From NCBI RefSeq assembly GCF_001373415.1, contig NZ_CDSE01000097.1, positions 62,001 through 126,000 on the forward strand: a stretch of 64,000 nucleotides of DNA. The letters run 5' to 3'. The position numbers and the translations under genes are program-made. Position 1 is the stretch's first letter, and each line of letters begins with the position of its first letter. The DNA is from Paenibacillus dakarensis. Its GTDB lineage: Bacteria > Bacillota > Bacilli > Paenibacillales > Paenibacillaceae. Positions 8,204 to 15,970 of this stretch are shown one piece after another. The notes below the pieces were generated by a model. The model did no database searches. It worked only from the letters and a program-made list of their open reading frames with translations, and had not been told where the DNA came from.

Positions 8204-8797
8204 CTATTTTAGTAGAGATAATGCGAGGGACATAGACTGTTTAAGAACACTTTCTTCATTATGAATATGTATGATAGGAATATCGGAGTAACCGTATGAA
8301 TCTAGTTCCGTTCGGTAGGCTTCTTCGCATAAGGAAGACTGCCAACTAATGAACAGTTTTATATTAGAAGCCTGCTGATGCAGACTCTCCAGATCCTGTT
8401 GATCTCGGAGGAGAGCTATTTTGGGGAAAGGGGCTGTTTTGAAGCCTTCAGCGATGATAATATCGACCGTCCCTTGCATCATAGCAGCAATTTCTTCTAA
8501 ATGGACTTCACTTGGACGCATCATACGGGTAGCGGTCTTAGAAGTTAATACGGTTTGTACAGCTCCACTGCCGAGATGTCTGGAACTGTCCGTCCCCTCA
8601 TCATCCAACTCAAAACCATGCGCATCATGCTTCGCAGATCCAACCCGGATTCCTTTTGCCGTTAGGGCTGCAATCAATTGGCATGAAAGAGCCGTTTTGC
8701 CACTGTTCTTGTAACCTATGATTTGTAATACAGGTGTACTCTTATTTTGCCGAGCCGTTGTTATACACCCTTGCTGAGTCCGAGTACTAGAATCCAC
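8204..8797 (-). CDS. mobB: Molybdopterin-guanine dinucleotide biosynthesis protein MobB
   Basis: MobB is a GTP-binding accessory of MobA. The P-loop IIGYKNSGKTALSCQLI is near residue 25, followed by GSAKHDAHGFELDDEGTDS, which carries the conserved His/Asp segment of the family, and IIIAEGFKTAPFPKI. A GTG start at 8797 follows an AAAGGAGCAACAA site. The first 20 residues are polar and unusual for the family and may be dispensable. It heads the mob pair. Confidence 0.9.
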   Translation of the reverse strand: MDSSTRTQQGCITTARQNKSTPVLQIIGYKNSGKTALSCQLIAALTAKGIRVGSAKHDAHGFELDDEGTDSSRHLGSGAVQTVLTSKTATRMMRPSEVHLEEIAAMMQGTVDIIIAEGFKTAPFPKIALLRDQQDLESLHQQASNIKLFISWQSSLCEEAYRTELDSYGYSDIPIIHIHNEESVLKQSMSLALSLLK

Positions 8798-8858
8798 ACT
8801 TGTTGCTCCTTTCCATTCGATCCTCCGCTGCTTGCTGCACTGACATCATATCATTAGA

Positions 8859-8898
8859 AACCCACCTTCTACTCGCTTCCGCTTTCGTAAGGTGGGTT
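8859..8898 (-). terminator. Hairpin between the serine hydrolase gene and mobB
   Basis: AACCCACCTT and AAGGTGGGTT are perfect complements 20 nt apart. On the minus strand the stem is followed by TCTAATG, a poor T-tract, so termination may be incomplete. Confidence 0.55.
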
Positions 8899-8908
8899 GT
8901 TGTGCTAA

Positions 8909-9949
8909 TTATGAATTGAAGCAAGAGGAAAACACATTATGAATATGGATATTATCTACTCCAGGAGCGAGCTGCGCTGTCATGAGGACAAAAGCCACTT
9001 CTTGCTCCGGATAAACCCACATCATGCAGCCTCCCATTCCATTATGACCGTATATATTTCGCACAATATAGCCTTTGTGCCGAACAGGCATCTTCCATAC
9101 GAATCCATAATCCGAATCCACATCCTCGAGGTGAAGCGTCTGAGGCGTAATCATCTGCTTAAAGGTCAGCGGCTGAATCAATCGGCGGTCCTGGTCATAA
9201 CGAGACTCATTCATCATGACTCTAGCAAATTTAAGCAAGTCATCCGCTGTGCTAAACAATCCGCCCGAAGGTAACTTGGCCTCCATCAACAGATCCATCT
9301 GAGCACCCATAGCTTCTGCACCTGCTACATACGCTAAACGGTTCTGATCCAGCGCAGGTCCACCAAAATTCGTATCCTTCATACCAAGCGGTTCAAAAAC
9401 ATGAGATTGAAGATAGCTGTCATAGCTCTCTCCAGTTACACGTTCAATGATTTCAGCAAGAAGGGTGAATGCCATATTGTTATAATTGACGATTGTTCCT
9501 GGCGTACCCTGTAATTGGCTGTTTTTCAGAGCAGCGAACATCTTGGGATGAGTCATCCCATCCGGCTCGCCCTTTCCCTGCGCCCATGCAGCTGCATGGG
9601 ATTGATCCAATCCTGAAGTATGGGTGAGCAAATGCCACAATCGAAGCTTGTCTTTTCCATGCTCATGAAATTCCGGGATGATATCTGTAATCAGCTGCCC
9701 GGGATGCACTAGCCCTTGTTCCCAGAGCTGCATAATACATAAGCCTATCATTGGTTTCGTGATGGAGAAGACGGGATAAATGGTTGAACTATCAACACTC
9801 TTCCCGTTCGGATCAGGACCAAACGAGCGTACGTCCAGTATGCGATCCTTATTCGTTACCCCAAAAACAGCCGATGGCCATTTCTTATCCTGTACATACT
9901 GCTGCACAGTCTGAAAAATCCGTTCAAATGAAATTGAATTTCCGCTCAC
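8909..9949 (-). CDS. Serine hydrolase of the beta-lactamase class C/EstB family
   Basis: The catalytic serine motif is SITK in YPVFSITKPMIG, the tyrosine motif is YNN in GTIVNYNNMAF, and the third box is HNGMGG, together giving the class C beta-lactamase/DD-peptidase/esterase fold. There is no signal peptide, which argues for a cytoplasmic esterase or amidase rather than a resistance enzyme. A GTG at 9949 with GGAGG seven bases upstream is chosen over the ATG at 9964, which has no ribosome binding site. It is a monocistronic gene; the substrate is unknown. Confidence 0.85.
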   Translation of the reverse strand: MSGNSISFERIFQTVQQYVQDKKWPSAVFGVTNKDRILDVRSFGPDPNGKSVDSSTIYPVFSITKPMIGLCIMQLWEQGLVHPGQLITDIIPEFHEHGKDKLRLWHLLTHTSGLDQSHAAAWAQGKGEPDGMTHPKMFAALKNSQLQGTPGTIVNYNNMAFTLLAEIIERVTGESYDSYLQSHVFEPLGMKDTNFGGPALDQNRLAYVAGAEAMGAQMDLLMEAKLPSGGLFSTADDLLKFARVMMNESRYDQDRRLIQPLTFKQMITPQTLHLEDVDSDYGFVWKMPVRHKGYIVRNIYGHNGMGGCMMWVYPEQEVAFVLMTAQLAPGVDNIHIHNVFSSCFNS

Positions 9950-10065
9950 TCCTGCGACCTCCATCTATATGTATATTCATATCTATGGTAACACGTAGAT
10001 TGAGACGTTTCAAAAGGGGGGGATCCGTATTTTTTTTGGAAAGAATATTGCTGCCTTCTCAGTAC

Positions 10066-10106
10066 AAAAAAAAGACCCTTCTTAATAGTTTTGCTAATAG
10101 GAAGGG
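10066..10106 (-). terminator. Terminator of the 10118-10641 membrane genes
   Basis: On the minus strand CCCTTC-C-TATTAG / CTATTA-A-GAAGGG forms a long stem with one mismatch, followed by TCTTTTTTTT. Confidence 0.78.
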
Positions 10107-10117
10107 CAGCACTAATT

Positions 10118-10420
10118 TTATGTATCAGCTTTTCTATTTTCGTGCCTAGTATATTTTATATAAGTCACTGCATTTCCAACCAGATATATCAATATAACTA
10201 TAGATATGGCATACGTCGGCAGCATGTGAATCTGATAATTTTGCTGGGAGGTGATGACCTCAATCTTGAATAGATTAAATGTAACATCAGTAATAATAGC
10301 TTGCGTATTCTTGATATTCCAAAACACATAAAATAGACCGTAAGTGAATCGAAGACATGCCCCAAAAATTGTTAATAAATAAACCATACCAAGCAGATGA
10401 CGAACTGTAGGTTTCTTCAT
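10118..10420 (-). CDS. Small membrane protein of unknown function
   Basis: The 100-residue product has two clear hydrophobic segments (HLLGMVYLLTIFGACLRF and ISIVILIYLVGNAVTYI) with a polar loop between them. GAGAGGTACC precedes the ATG. It lies downstream of another small membrane protein (10477-10641) and a lipoprotein, and a terminator follows. No family recognised. Confidence 0.6.
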   Translation of the reverse strand: MKKPTVRHLLGMVYLLTIFGACLRFTYGLFYVFWNIKNTQAIITDVTFNLFKIEVITSQQNYQIHMLPTYAISIVILIYLVGNAVTYIKYTRHENRKADT

Positions 10421-10476
10421 GGTACCTCTCTTTCAATTTACTTACGTTGATACTGTGTGGGGCTCGATAAACGAAC

Positions 10477-10641
10477 TTAATAATGCCCTCTTTCATTCAA
10501 CTTATCTATTTTCTCTTCGATTCTTTTCAAGGTTTCCTTTGTGTTTCGCATATGCTGAACTATTTTGCTTACAAATATAATCAAGCCCAAAATAAACAAA
10601 AATATTAAAAATATAGAGAACATTTGCATAAATATAATCAA
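10477..10641 (-). CDS. 54-residue single-pass membrane protein
   Basis: This frame is too short for usual gene calling. Read from TTG at 10641 it gives MIIFMQMFSIFLIFLFILGL, then IIFVSKIV, then a charged amphipathic tail (KETLKRIEEKIDKLNE). AGGGGATTATT supplies a site seven bases before the TTG; ATG codons at 10629 and 10623 are alternatives. The layout of one membrane helix plus a coiled-coil tail resembles DUF4083-type small proteins. It follows the lipoprotein gene by 21 bp, so it is probably co-expressed. Confidence 0.6.
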   Translation of the reverse strand: MIIFMQMFSIFLIFLFILGLIIFVSKIVQHMRNTKETLKRIEEKIDKLNERGHY

Positions 10642-10662
10642 AATAATCCCCTCTTCCTATAT

Positions 10663-11133
10663 CTATTCCTTAACTTCAATCGCGAACACGTAACTTGAAG
10701 AGCCCTCACTGATCCTCTTGTCTTTATCAAGCAGCCAAAATGCTGAAAGAGAATAATAGTAAATTCCTTCTTCACTTGGAGCCTTAAACTGATTGTCAGT
10801 AATTTGCTCTTGATTGATTTCGTCCTTATTATGTGTGGATAGATATAATTCAGTAGGCTGTTTACCTTCGATCTGTATAGTCACTTCAGCATTAGCTTTA
10901 ACGATGTCTTTTGCTTCATCTTTTAACATGTCTTCTGGACCTATATAATCAACGCATCTAGCACTCCAACAATAGGAACTCTGATGTACTTGAATTGACT
11001 TTCCATCTGAGGTCGTTAATTGGGGTTGTGGTGGTTCGCTGCCTAAATTTTGACTAGATGTTTCTTCTTTAGAAGCGCATGCACTTAACATAAATAGCAT
11101 CAAACACAAAATAAGCAATAACTTTCTACTCAC
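10663..11133 (-). CDS. Lipoprotein of unknown function
   Basis: The N-terminus KLLLILCLMLFMLSAC is a lipoprotein signal with lipobox LSAC, followed by a low-complexity polar linker and then about 110 residues. A SSYCWSARCVDYIGPE segment has two cysteines that could form a disulfide. A GTG start at 11133 has AGGAGGGTGATGAT upstream. It is the first of a probable three-gene unit with the two small membrane proteins downstream. No named family recognised. Confidence 0.65.
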   Translation of the reverse strand: MSRKLLLILCLMLFMLSACASKEETSSQNLGSEPPQPQLTTSDGKSIQVHQSSYCWSARCVDYIGPEDMLKDEAKDIVKANAEVTIQIEGKQPTELYLSTHNKDEINQEQITDNQFKAPSEEGIYYYSLSAFWLLDKDKRISEGSSSYVFAIEVKE

Positions 11134-11199
11134 ATCATCACCCTCCTAATTAAGGAGACGTAATGTGATCAAGATAAGTTCGCTAATTATGTTAAAAAA

Positions 11200-11778
11200 T
11201 TATTTGAATTTATATCCGCGGTATGTTTCCTTCAATAACTCATTAGTGATTCGAATAGCATCATCTCTATTGCTTGCTGGTACAGTTACCATTCGCCCAT
11301 AATCCCCATTCCAAGATTCGTACGAGCCTTCCTTTTGACCATCCTGAGGTGGTTCTGCCAATAAAATCGTTGCCTGGCTGAAATCGCTACTGAAGGCTAA
11401 CATGCCATAATGATAACTTCCTGAGCTAATAACGGCACCATTCTGTGAATTATATTTAAAAAACGGATACATAAGAGCAATCAAATTACCATCCATCATC
11501 GGTACATCTTTTAAAGTTCTCTGATCTTCCGGAACAGGGATTTCTTCTCCCTCAATATTTACTTGGCCAGTAAATGTTCTTTTACCCGTGATGCTTTTGT
11601 GTACCTTGCCTTCAATATCCACGTTCACAAACTTCTCTTCACCTTTATCGCTGGTTCCTAGTCGATATTTAAGTCCTTGTGCATGTATATTAACGTCTTT
11701 AGGATATAGATCGATGATTAGAAAAATTCCTGCACTAATGACAACAATTGCAGCTAAAATAACGATCAGCTTCTTCAT
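11200..11778 (-). CDS. Membrane-anchored protein of unknown function
   Basis: The product of 192 residues begins with a lysine pair and the hydrophobic stretch LIVILAAIVVISAGIFLIID, an uncleaved anchor or signal peptide. The extracytoplasmic part contains DIEGKVHKSITGKRTFTG and GSYHYGMLAFSSDFSQATI, typical of a beta-rich domain. No cysteine follows the hydrophobic part. It lies 66 bp upstream of the lipoprotein gene and may share its transcript. I do not recognise the family. Confidence 0.6.
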   Translation of the reverse strand: MKKLIVILAAIVVISAGIFLIIDLYPKDVNIHAQGLKYRLGTSDKGEEKFVNVDIEGKVHKSITGKRTFTGQVNIEGEEIPVPEDQRTLKDVPMMDGNLIALMYPFFKYNSQNGAVISSGSYHYGMLAFSSDFSQATILLAEPPQDGQKEGSYESWNGDYGRMVTVPASNRDDAIRITNELLKETYRGYKFK

Positions 11779-11815
11779 ATGAGCCCCCCAATGATCCCTC
11801 TTTATATCTAGTTGT

Positions 11816-11850
11816 GAAAAAAGAGCAACCCTACGTCATCGGGTTTTTTC
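11816..11850. terminator. Possible bidirectional terminator
   Basis: AACCC (11827) and GGGTT (11841) form a short stem with T-runs on both sides (TTTTTTC to the right, CTCTTTTTT on the other strand). Confidence 0.5.
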
Positions 11851-11897
11851 GCGTGCAACCAAAGTTGTTATCGGATGCGTAGATGTGTAGTTACGGT

Positions 11898-11920
11898 TTT
11901 TAACGTCTTCTTCGAATAAC
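11898..11920. repeat. Array repeat remnant (right end only)
   Basis: TTTTTAACGTCTTCTTCGAATAAC matches the right end of the array repeat. It lies 30 bp from the stop of the broken acetyltransferase at 11950, the same placement as in complete copies. The rest of the element is lost. Confidence 0.5.
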
Positions 11921-11949
11921 TGAACCCCGTATCGTTGAATGTTTTATAT

Positions 11950-12497
11950 TCAGTTTTGTAGGCTCCATTCTTCGTATAGCAGTCCATATGTATTAACGTC
12001 GCTAAACTCCCCGTTTTTTAACTTTGTATCTCTCCTTAGTACTCCTTCTAGAATCATGCCAAGATTAATTAACACTTTTCCTGATGCAACATTTTTTGAA
12101 TGATGCCAGGCCATAATCTTATTCATTCCTAGTTTTTCAAATGCAAATCTGCTTACTTCTTTCGAAGCCTCAGTTACTATACCCTTGCCCCACCATTTTG
12201 ACCCTATATAATATCCAAGCTCACATCGCAGTGACTGGTTTGATATATCAAGAAAATGAATGGAACCAGATATTCAATTGCCCAACGGTAATATTCTGTA
12301 TCCTCATATTTAGATATCCATCTTGAAAGCAATTCTGTCATTTCTTCCAAAGACTCATGAGTATTCCATGACAAGTACTTTGTCATAATACAATCACTCG
12401 TCATGTTCTGATATACAACCTTAGCATCACTATGTTTAAATTGCCGCAATACTAATCGGTCGGTTTGTAATGTTATCGTCCCTGTATGTATCAGCAC
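11950..12497 (-). pseudogene. GNAT acetyltransferase (RimJ/RimL type), frameshifted
   Basis: The first frame gives TDRLVLRQFKHSDAKVVYQN up to YYRWAIEY; near 12272 the homology moves to another frame that continues SGSIHFLDISNQSLRCELGY, then YIGSKWWGKGIVTEASKEV and MNKIMAWHHSKNVASGKVL, ending at 11950. Joined, this is a complete RimJ/RimL-type N-acetyltransferase with its acetyl-CoA motif (KWWGKGIVTEA). The lesion is not in a homopolymer, so a real mutation is likelier than a base-calling error. A GTG start with GGGGGAG upstream is intact. Confidence 0.8.
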
Positions 12498-12543
12498 ACT
12501 ATTTCTCCCCCAATAATTAAGCTGTTAGATCTTTGTACTGAAT

Positions 12544-13016
12544 TCATGTACATATTTTTTTTCGTTCTGCTCTATAGCTTTCAGTGTAATTACCTTCTTT
12601 AAACTCTTTTATTACGCTTCTCCAAAAGGCTATGGCCAGTATATTTACTTCCATCTGTGAAACAGCTCACTCTGCGTCATACATTTTGAATGCCTCAACT
12701 GCAGCTCTACGACCTATACCTAACCTTCTGTACTTCTCCAAAATCATAAAGTCGTATATCAGATTCGTCGGATCTGGATCAATATCCATGTTTTCAAATA
12801 GAACTACCAAAAAACCAGCGATTGAACCATCTACTACAAAAAAAAAGGGTTCCATCTGCCATCGCCTTCCCAATAAAAATCCAGGTTGATCTCATACCTT
12901 CCATTCATATGTACATCCCGATTAGTATATTTACTAAAATCATATTCATACAATTGATATAAATTGATTAATGTATCTTTTTGTTCCAAACCTACAGAGA
13001 CAAGTTTTATTTCCAT
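12544..13016 (-). pseudogene. GNAT acetyltransferase, frameshift plus in-frame TGA
   Basis: MEIKLVSVGLEQKDTLINLY to GRWNPFF is joined in the next frame to VDGSIAGFLVVLFENMD, NLIYDFMILEKYRRLGIG and AVEAFKMYDAE. The shift is at a run of nine A (T on the coding strand) at 12838-12846. After MYDAE an in-frame TGA stands where the family has a tryptophan, and homology continues to 12544 with VSQMEVNILAIAFWRSVIKE. So two independent lesions are present; slippage at the T9 run alone would not restore full length. Confidence 0.78.
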
Positions 13017-13109
13017 ATATTCTCCCTTATTGAAATTAAATTTGCTCCGCAGTGAAATTCCTTAGTCTTGGCAAACCAAGGGGTAAACGCGTCCCGCTCG
13101 ATGAATTAC

Positions 13110-13646
13110 TTACATATTTATCTTTGAAATCTTTCTTAGAATTATTTTTGTAACTTCTTCTGTATCTTTATTTTCTGTGTCAATATGTTCTTGAAATTTA
13201 ATATCTCTAAATGAATTTACACCTGCGTTTGTTTGCTTCTGGTACCAAACATCAAATTTGTCTCCGCGTTTTTCAATTCGTTTTTTGATTGTTTCCTCAG
13301 ATGCTATGAGGCAAAAATGAACAGTATCTCGATCAATGCTTCTAAATCCATTTAATATGTAATTGAAATTTTCAGACTTATAAATTGTCATTGGAACAAT
13401 AAGGTGCTTCTTATACCTATTCATTAATTCTTGAGCTGTCTGCACTACAAGTATTCTCCATAGTTCTATATCCTGAAAATCATCAGTTCGTTCTTCTTCA
13501 AAGTAGATGTCTTCTGCTATGATTTTTCTTAACATATATCCAATTTCTTCAGGATCATAAATCATACTATTAGGAATTAGCTGCTGCAGCTTTTGAGAAG
13601 CCGAAGTCTTTCCAGATCCAAACGATCCATTAATCATAATAATCAA
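13110..13646 (-). CDS. TmrB-like P-loop ATPase/kinase
   Basis: The P-loop is INGSFGSGKTSASQKL, followed by MIYDPEEIGYMLRKII, VPMTIYKSENFNYILNGF and HFCLIASEETIKKRIEKRGD. This order matches the tunicamycin-resistance protein TmrB of Bacillus subtilis and relatives, small ATP-binding proteins. Whether it protects against tunicamycin cannot be told. The TTG at 13646 has AAGGAA seven bases upstream; ATG at 13637 is an alternative. It is a single-gene unit in the array and appears intact at 178 residues. Confidence 0.8.
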   Translation of the reverse strand: MIIMINGSFGSGKTSASQKLQQLIPNSMIYDPEEIGYMLRKIIAEDIYFEEERTDDFQDIELWRILVVQTAQELMNRYKKHLIVPMTIYKSENFNYILNGFRSIDRDTVHFCLIASEETIKKRIEKRGDKFDVWYQKQTNAGVNSFRDIKFQEHIDTENKDTEEVTKIILRKISKINM

Positions 13647-13696
13647 GTCATCATTCCTTCTGGTTTAGGTTTGCATTAAGCACTTGACTGATTTCA

Positions 13697-13765
13697 CATA
13701 ACGTTGTTGAATACACGAACCCTCACTAGCTTAAGGCGTGTAGCGCTGAGTCCGAAGGGTCTCCT
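13697..13765. repeat. Array repeat copy 5 (left half)
   Basis: CATAACGTTGTTGAATACACGAACCCTCAC and CTTAAGGCGTGTAGCGC match the left arm; the element stops shortly before the stop codon of the peptidase gene and lacks the GAATAAC end. Confidence 0.6.
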
Positions 13766-13767
13766 AA

Positions 13768-14376
13768 TTATATTGAGATAAATTGATCATCTTTAAGCCT
13801 TGTCACTTTACATTTCTCAATGGTTTCGAATTCAATTAGTCTCTCTTCAATTGTTTTATTAGAACTATCTTTGAATACATCCTCTCTATCGTAGTGAGGG
13901 AAAATAAGCTTGTCAGTTAAACCTAATGCCTTAAAATCGGTTAAATCCAATGTATTCATCTGTGGAGTAAAAAAATGAACGATATTAATATGAGGGCCAA
14001 GTAATAGCGCTCCCGCGCTTACTCCAATAATAATTACATTCTGTGAGACCAGTGTTTTAAATATTATATCAGCACCACTTTTCTTAGCATGGAACAACAA
14101 ACTAAATGGATTTCCACCATTAATATATATGACATCTTTATGCTTGAGGATTTCCGGGTTATCAAATTCTATATCTATGAAATCAATCTCCTGAAATCCC
14201 ATCCCTTTAAAATCCATCATTGCCTGCTGTGCATATCTATTATTTTCTTTCATAGGTGATGCTGTTGTAATAATAGAGACCTTTAATTGATTAATATCTC
14301 TATCAATAAAATTTAAAAATTGATTTTTAATTGCCTCTGTATAAAATCCACAGGAGGTTAGTAACAATCTAGCCAT
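13768..14376 (-). CDS. Peptidase E-like (family S51) serine hydrolase
   Basis: The product has the class I glutamine-amidotransferase-like fold of family S51: ASPMKENNRYAQQAM near the start, DVIYINGGNPFSLL, and the nucleophile elbow GVSAGALLLGP near residue 119. Later HYDREDVFKD supplies the expected His region. Such enzymes cleave Asp-X dipeptides or act as cyanophycinase relatives; this member is closer to the short uncharacterised bacterial ones. It is an intact, single-gene unit flanked by repeat copies 5 and 6. Confidence 0.82.
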   Translation of the reverse strand: MARLLLTSCGFYTEAIKNQFLNFIDRDINQLKVSIITTASPMKENNRYAQQAMMDFKGMGFQEIDFIDIEFDNPEILKHKDVIYINGGNPFSLLFHAKKSGADIIFKTLVSQNVIIIGVSAGALLLGPHINIVHFFTPQMNTLDLTDFKALGLTDKLIFPHYDREDVFKDSSNKTIEERLIEFETIEKCKVTRLKDDQFISI

Positions 14377-14444
14377 TGAAAGCCCCCGTTCTAAAATAGT
14401 TTGGTTTAATTTTCATGACTTGATTAGGCATTCCCCTGATTTCT

Positions 14445-14635
14445 GCTAACGTTCCCGTATTCACGAGCCCGAGAACCTTAAGGTAGCTTTAGCTGCTCCG
14501 GCTGCGACTGCGGTTAGGTTCACAAAGTTGTCCGCCTGACTCACTTCCTCGGAATGCATCAGCTGACCAAATCGTTATCAGCCGACCCGCAGTGTGAATA
14601 TAATGTTAACTGAAGTCGACACTTCTTCGAATCAC
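14445..14635. repeat. Array repeat copy 6 (191 bp, full length)
   Basis: The copy runs from GCTAACGTTCCCGTATTCACGA to CACTTCTTCGAATCAC. Outer arms are GCTAACG and ATGTTAAC; inside, GAACCTTAA and TTAGGTTC are complementary. The left half is 9 bp from the end of the broken acetyltransferase on its other side. Confidence 0.78.
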
Positions 14636-14644
14636 ATTCATATG

Positions 14645-15166
14645 TCATTCAACTAGTTCTTTAATTAAATAAAAAAACAAATCGTCATCTACCATCACTT
14701 GCTCCCCAGCTTTTACTTCAATGTTTTGTAGAAAATTCCATTTCCATCCATCACATTACCTCGCTTGTTGTACATGATTTGAGCACTTCCATAATCTTTA
14801 TAAATCCCTACTGCTAAACCAATATATCTAGATCTCTTTAAAGCTATTCTTTCAAACTCATCAAACATTTTGCTTGCGATTCCCATTCTTCTGAACTCCG
14901 GAAATACATTTAAGTCATTTATCTCGGGTATATTATCTCTTTTGAAATTTGGATATTCTGAAGTAAACAATAAGTGGCAACAGCCTGCTATTGTTCCTTC
15001 ATAATAAGCCAGTAAAGTAACTCTATTGCCTTGTTTATTATCTTCCAGGCACTTATAGAAATAATCCTTCGATGAATACCCACGGATATCTTTTTGAGAA
15101 TTCAATATCCAATAAAGATGCTTCTTCATGTTTTGTGAGTTGCTTTATTGATATCGGACTTTTCAT
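14645..15166 (-). pseudogene. GNAT acetyltransferase with two frameshifts
   Basis: An open frame at 14713-15129 contains the middle of a GNAT protein (RVTLLAYYEGTIAGCCHLLF, EINDLNVFPEFRRMGIASKM, MYNKRGNVMDGNGIFYK) but lacks both normal ends. The N-terminus MKSPISIKQLTKHEEASLL is in another frame starting at 15166 behind a good AGAGGAT site. The C-terminus VKAGEQVMVDDDLFFYLIKE is in a third, ending at 14645. This makes a full-length family member interrupted twice. The central frame alone could not give a normal fold. Confidence 0.72.
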
Positions 15167-15191
15167 TTTTTATCCTCTTTCTGTCGATTTC

Positions 15192-15375
15192 AGTTAACGT
15201 TTCCGTGTTCACGACGTCCCACCACCTTAAGCCCGAAGGGCGGCCGCAATGCGGTTTAGGTGGTGCGGATGTGTCCCGGCAATTGCTTCTTCGACTTATC
15301 TTCCGGGACCGAAGCGGTTTGTCTGACGATGCGTTAACACATTGTTATAAGTTGTTATTGCCCACTTCAAGTTAT
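15192..15375. repeat. Array repeat copy 7 (best-preserved copy)
   Basis: Nested complementary arms are GTTAACG (15193-15199) with CGTTAAC (15332-15338), CACCACCTTAA (15220-15230) with TTTAGGTGGTG (15255-15265), and GTCCCGG (15273-15279) with CCGGGAC (15303-15309). TTGTTATAAG at 15342 is the right core. On the gene strand it starts 25 nt after the stop of the acetyltransferase at 15400. Confidence 0.82.
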
Positions 15376-15399
15376 TTTCACATATATTTGAAATGGAAT

Positions 15400-15903
15400 T
15401 TATAATTTAAACACCATCAAGTCTTCATCATAATATTCTCCAATAAATTTTAAAGCATTTGGTTCTATACCATAGGTCTTAAAACCAATTGAATTGTATA
15501 ATTTCTTTGCTGGTTCGTTGTCAGATACAACACTCAATTTCAATTGTTCTAGCCCTTCAATCTTCCTTGCAATTTCGATTAATTCATACATGAGTGTTTT
15601 TCCTATACCTTTTCCTCTCTTTTCTTTTGATATGTACATACCAAAAACGTTAGCCTTGTGAGTAGTTTTCATGCCAGTTTCTCGAACAAGAGCTACGATC
15701 CCATGTAGCAAACCGAATTCATTAAATGCTCCTAATACAAACTTGTCACTCGTAGGTCTGATTCGATCAATTACAGTTTCTAATGAAAATTTTGATTCTC
15801 TTTCATATGTTGAACCAAAAGCTTCCGGATTTGTCTTTAATCCAGTTAGTCTAAGTTCCTGGTACTGTTGAGCATCTGATTCATTCAAGATTCTTATATT
15901 CAA
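15400..15903 (-). CDS. GNAT family N-acetyltransferase
   Basis: This is the only intact acetyltransferase of the right-hand array. The acetyl-CoA site is KEKRGKGIGKTLMYELIEIA, preceded by the beta-4 strand ANVFGMYIS and followed by LKLSVVSDNEPAKKLYNSIG. Its substrate is unknown. The TTG at 15903 is chosen because GGAGGTGA lies just before it; the frame extends five codons further. It is the rightmost complete gene of the array and is oriented like the others. Confidence 0.82.
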   Translation of the reverse strand: MNIRILNESDAQQYQELRLTGLKTNPEAFGSTYERESKFSLETVIDRIRPTSDKFVLGAFNEFGLLHGIVALVRETGMKTTHKANVFGMYISKEKRGKGIGKTLMYELIEIARKIEGLEQLKLSVVSDNEPAKKLYNSIGFKTYGIEPNALKFIGEYYDEDLMVFKL

Positions 15904-15970
15904 AGATTTCACCTCCAAAATCGAAGATCAGTTTTATTGTCTTTATTGTTTTTACAATAATTTCACATAA

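Noticed and set aside
11950..15166. Sequencing errors as the explanation of all broken acetyltransferases
   Set aside because: Only one lesion is in a homopolymer, one is a substitution to TGA, and large backbone genes such as parC and parE are intact; still listed as a check.
391..15375. Calling the repeats canonical integron attC sites
   Set aside because: The ends read CATAAC and GTTATA/GTTATG, not RYYYAAC and GTTRRRY, and no intI gene is visible. They are only described as attC-like in placement.
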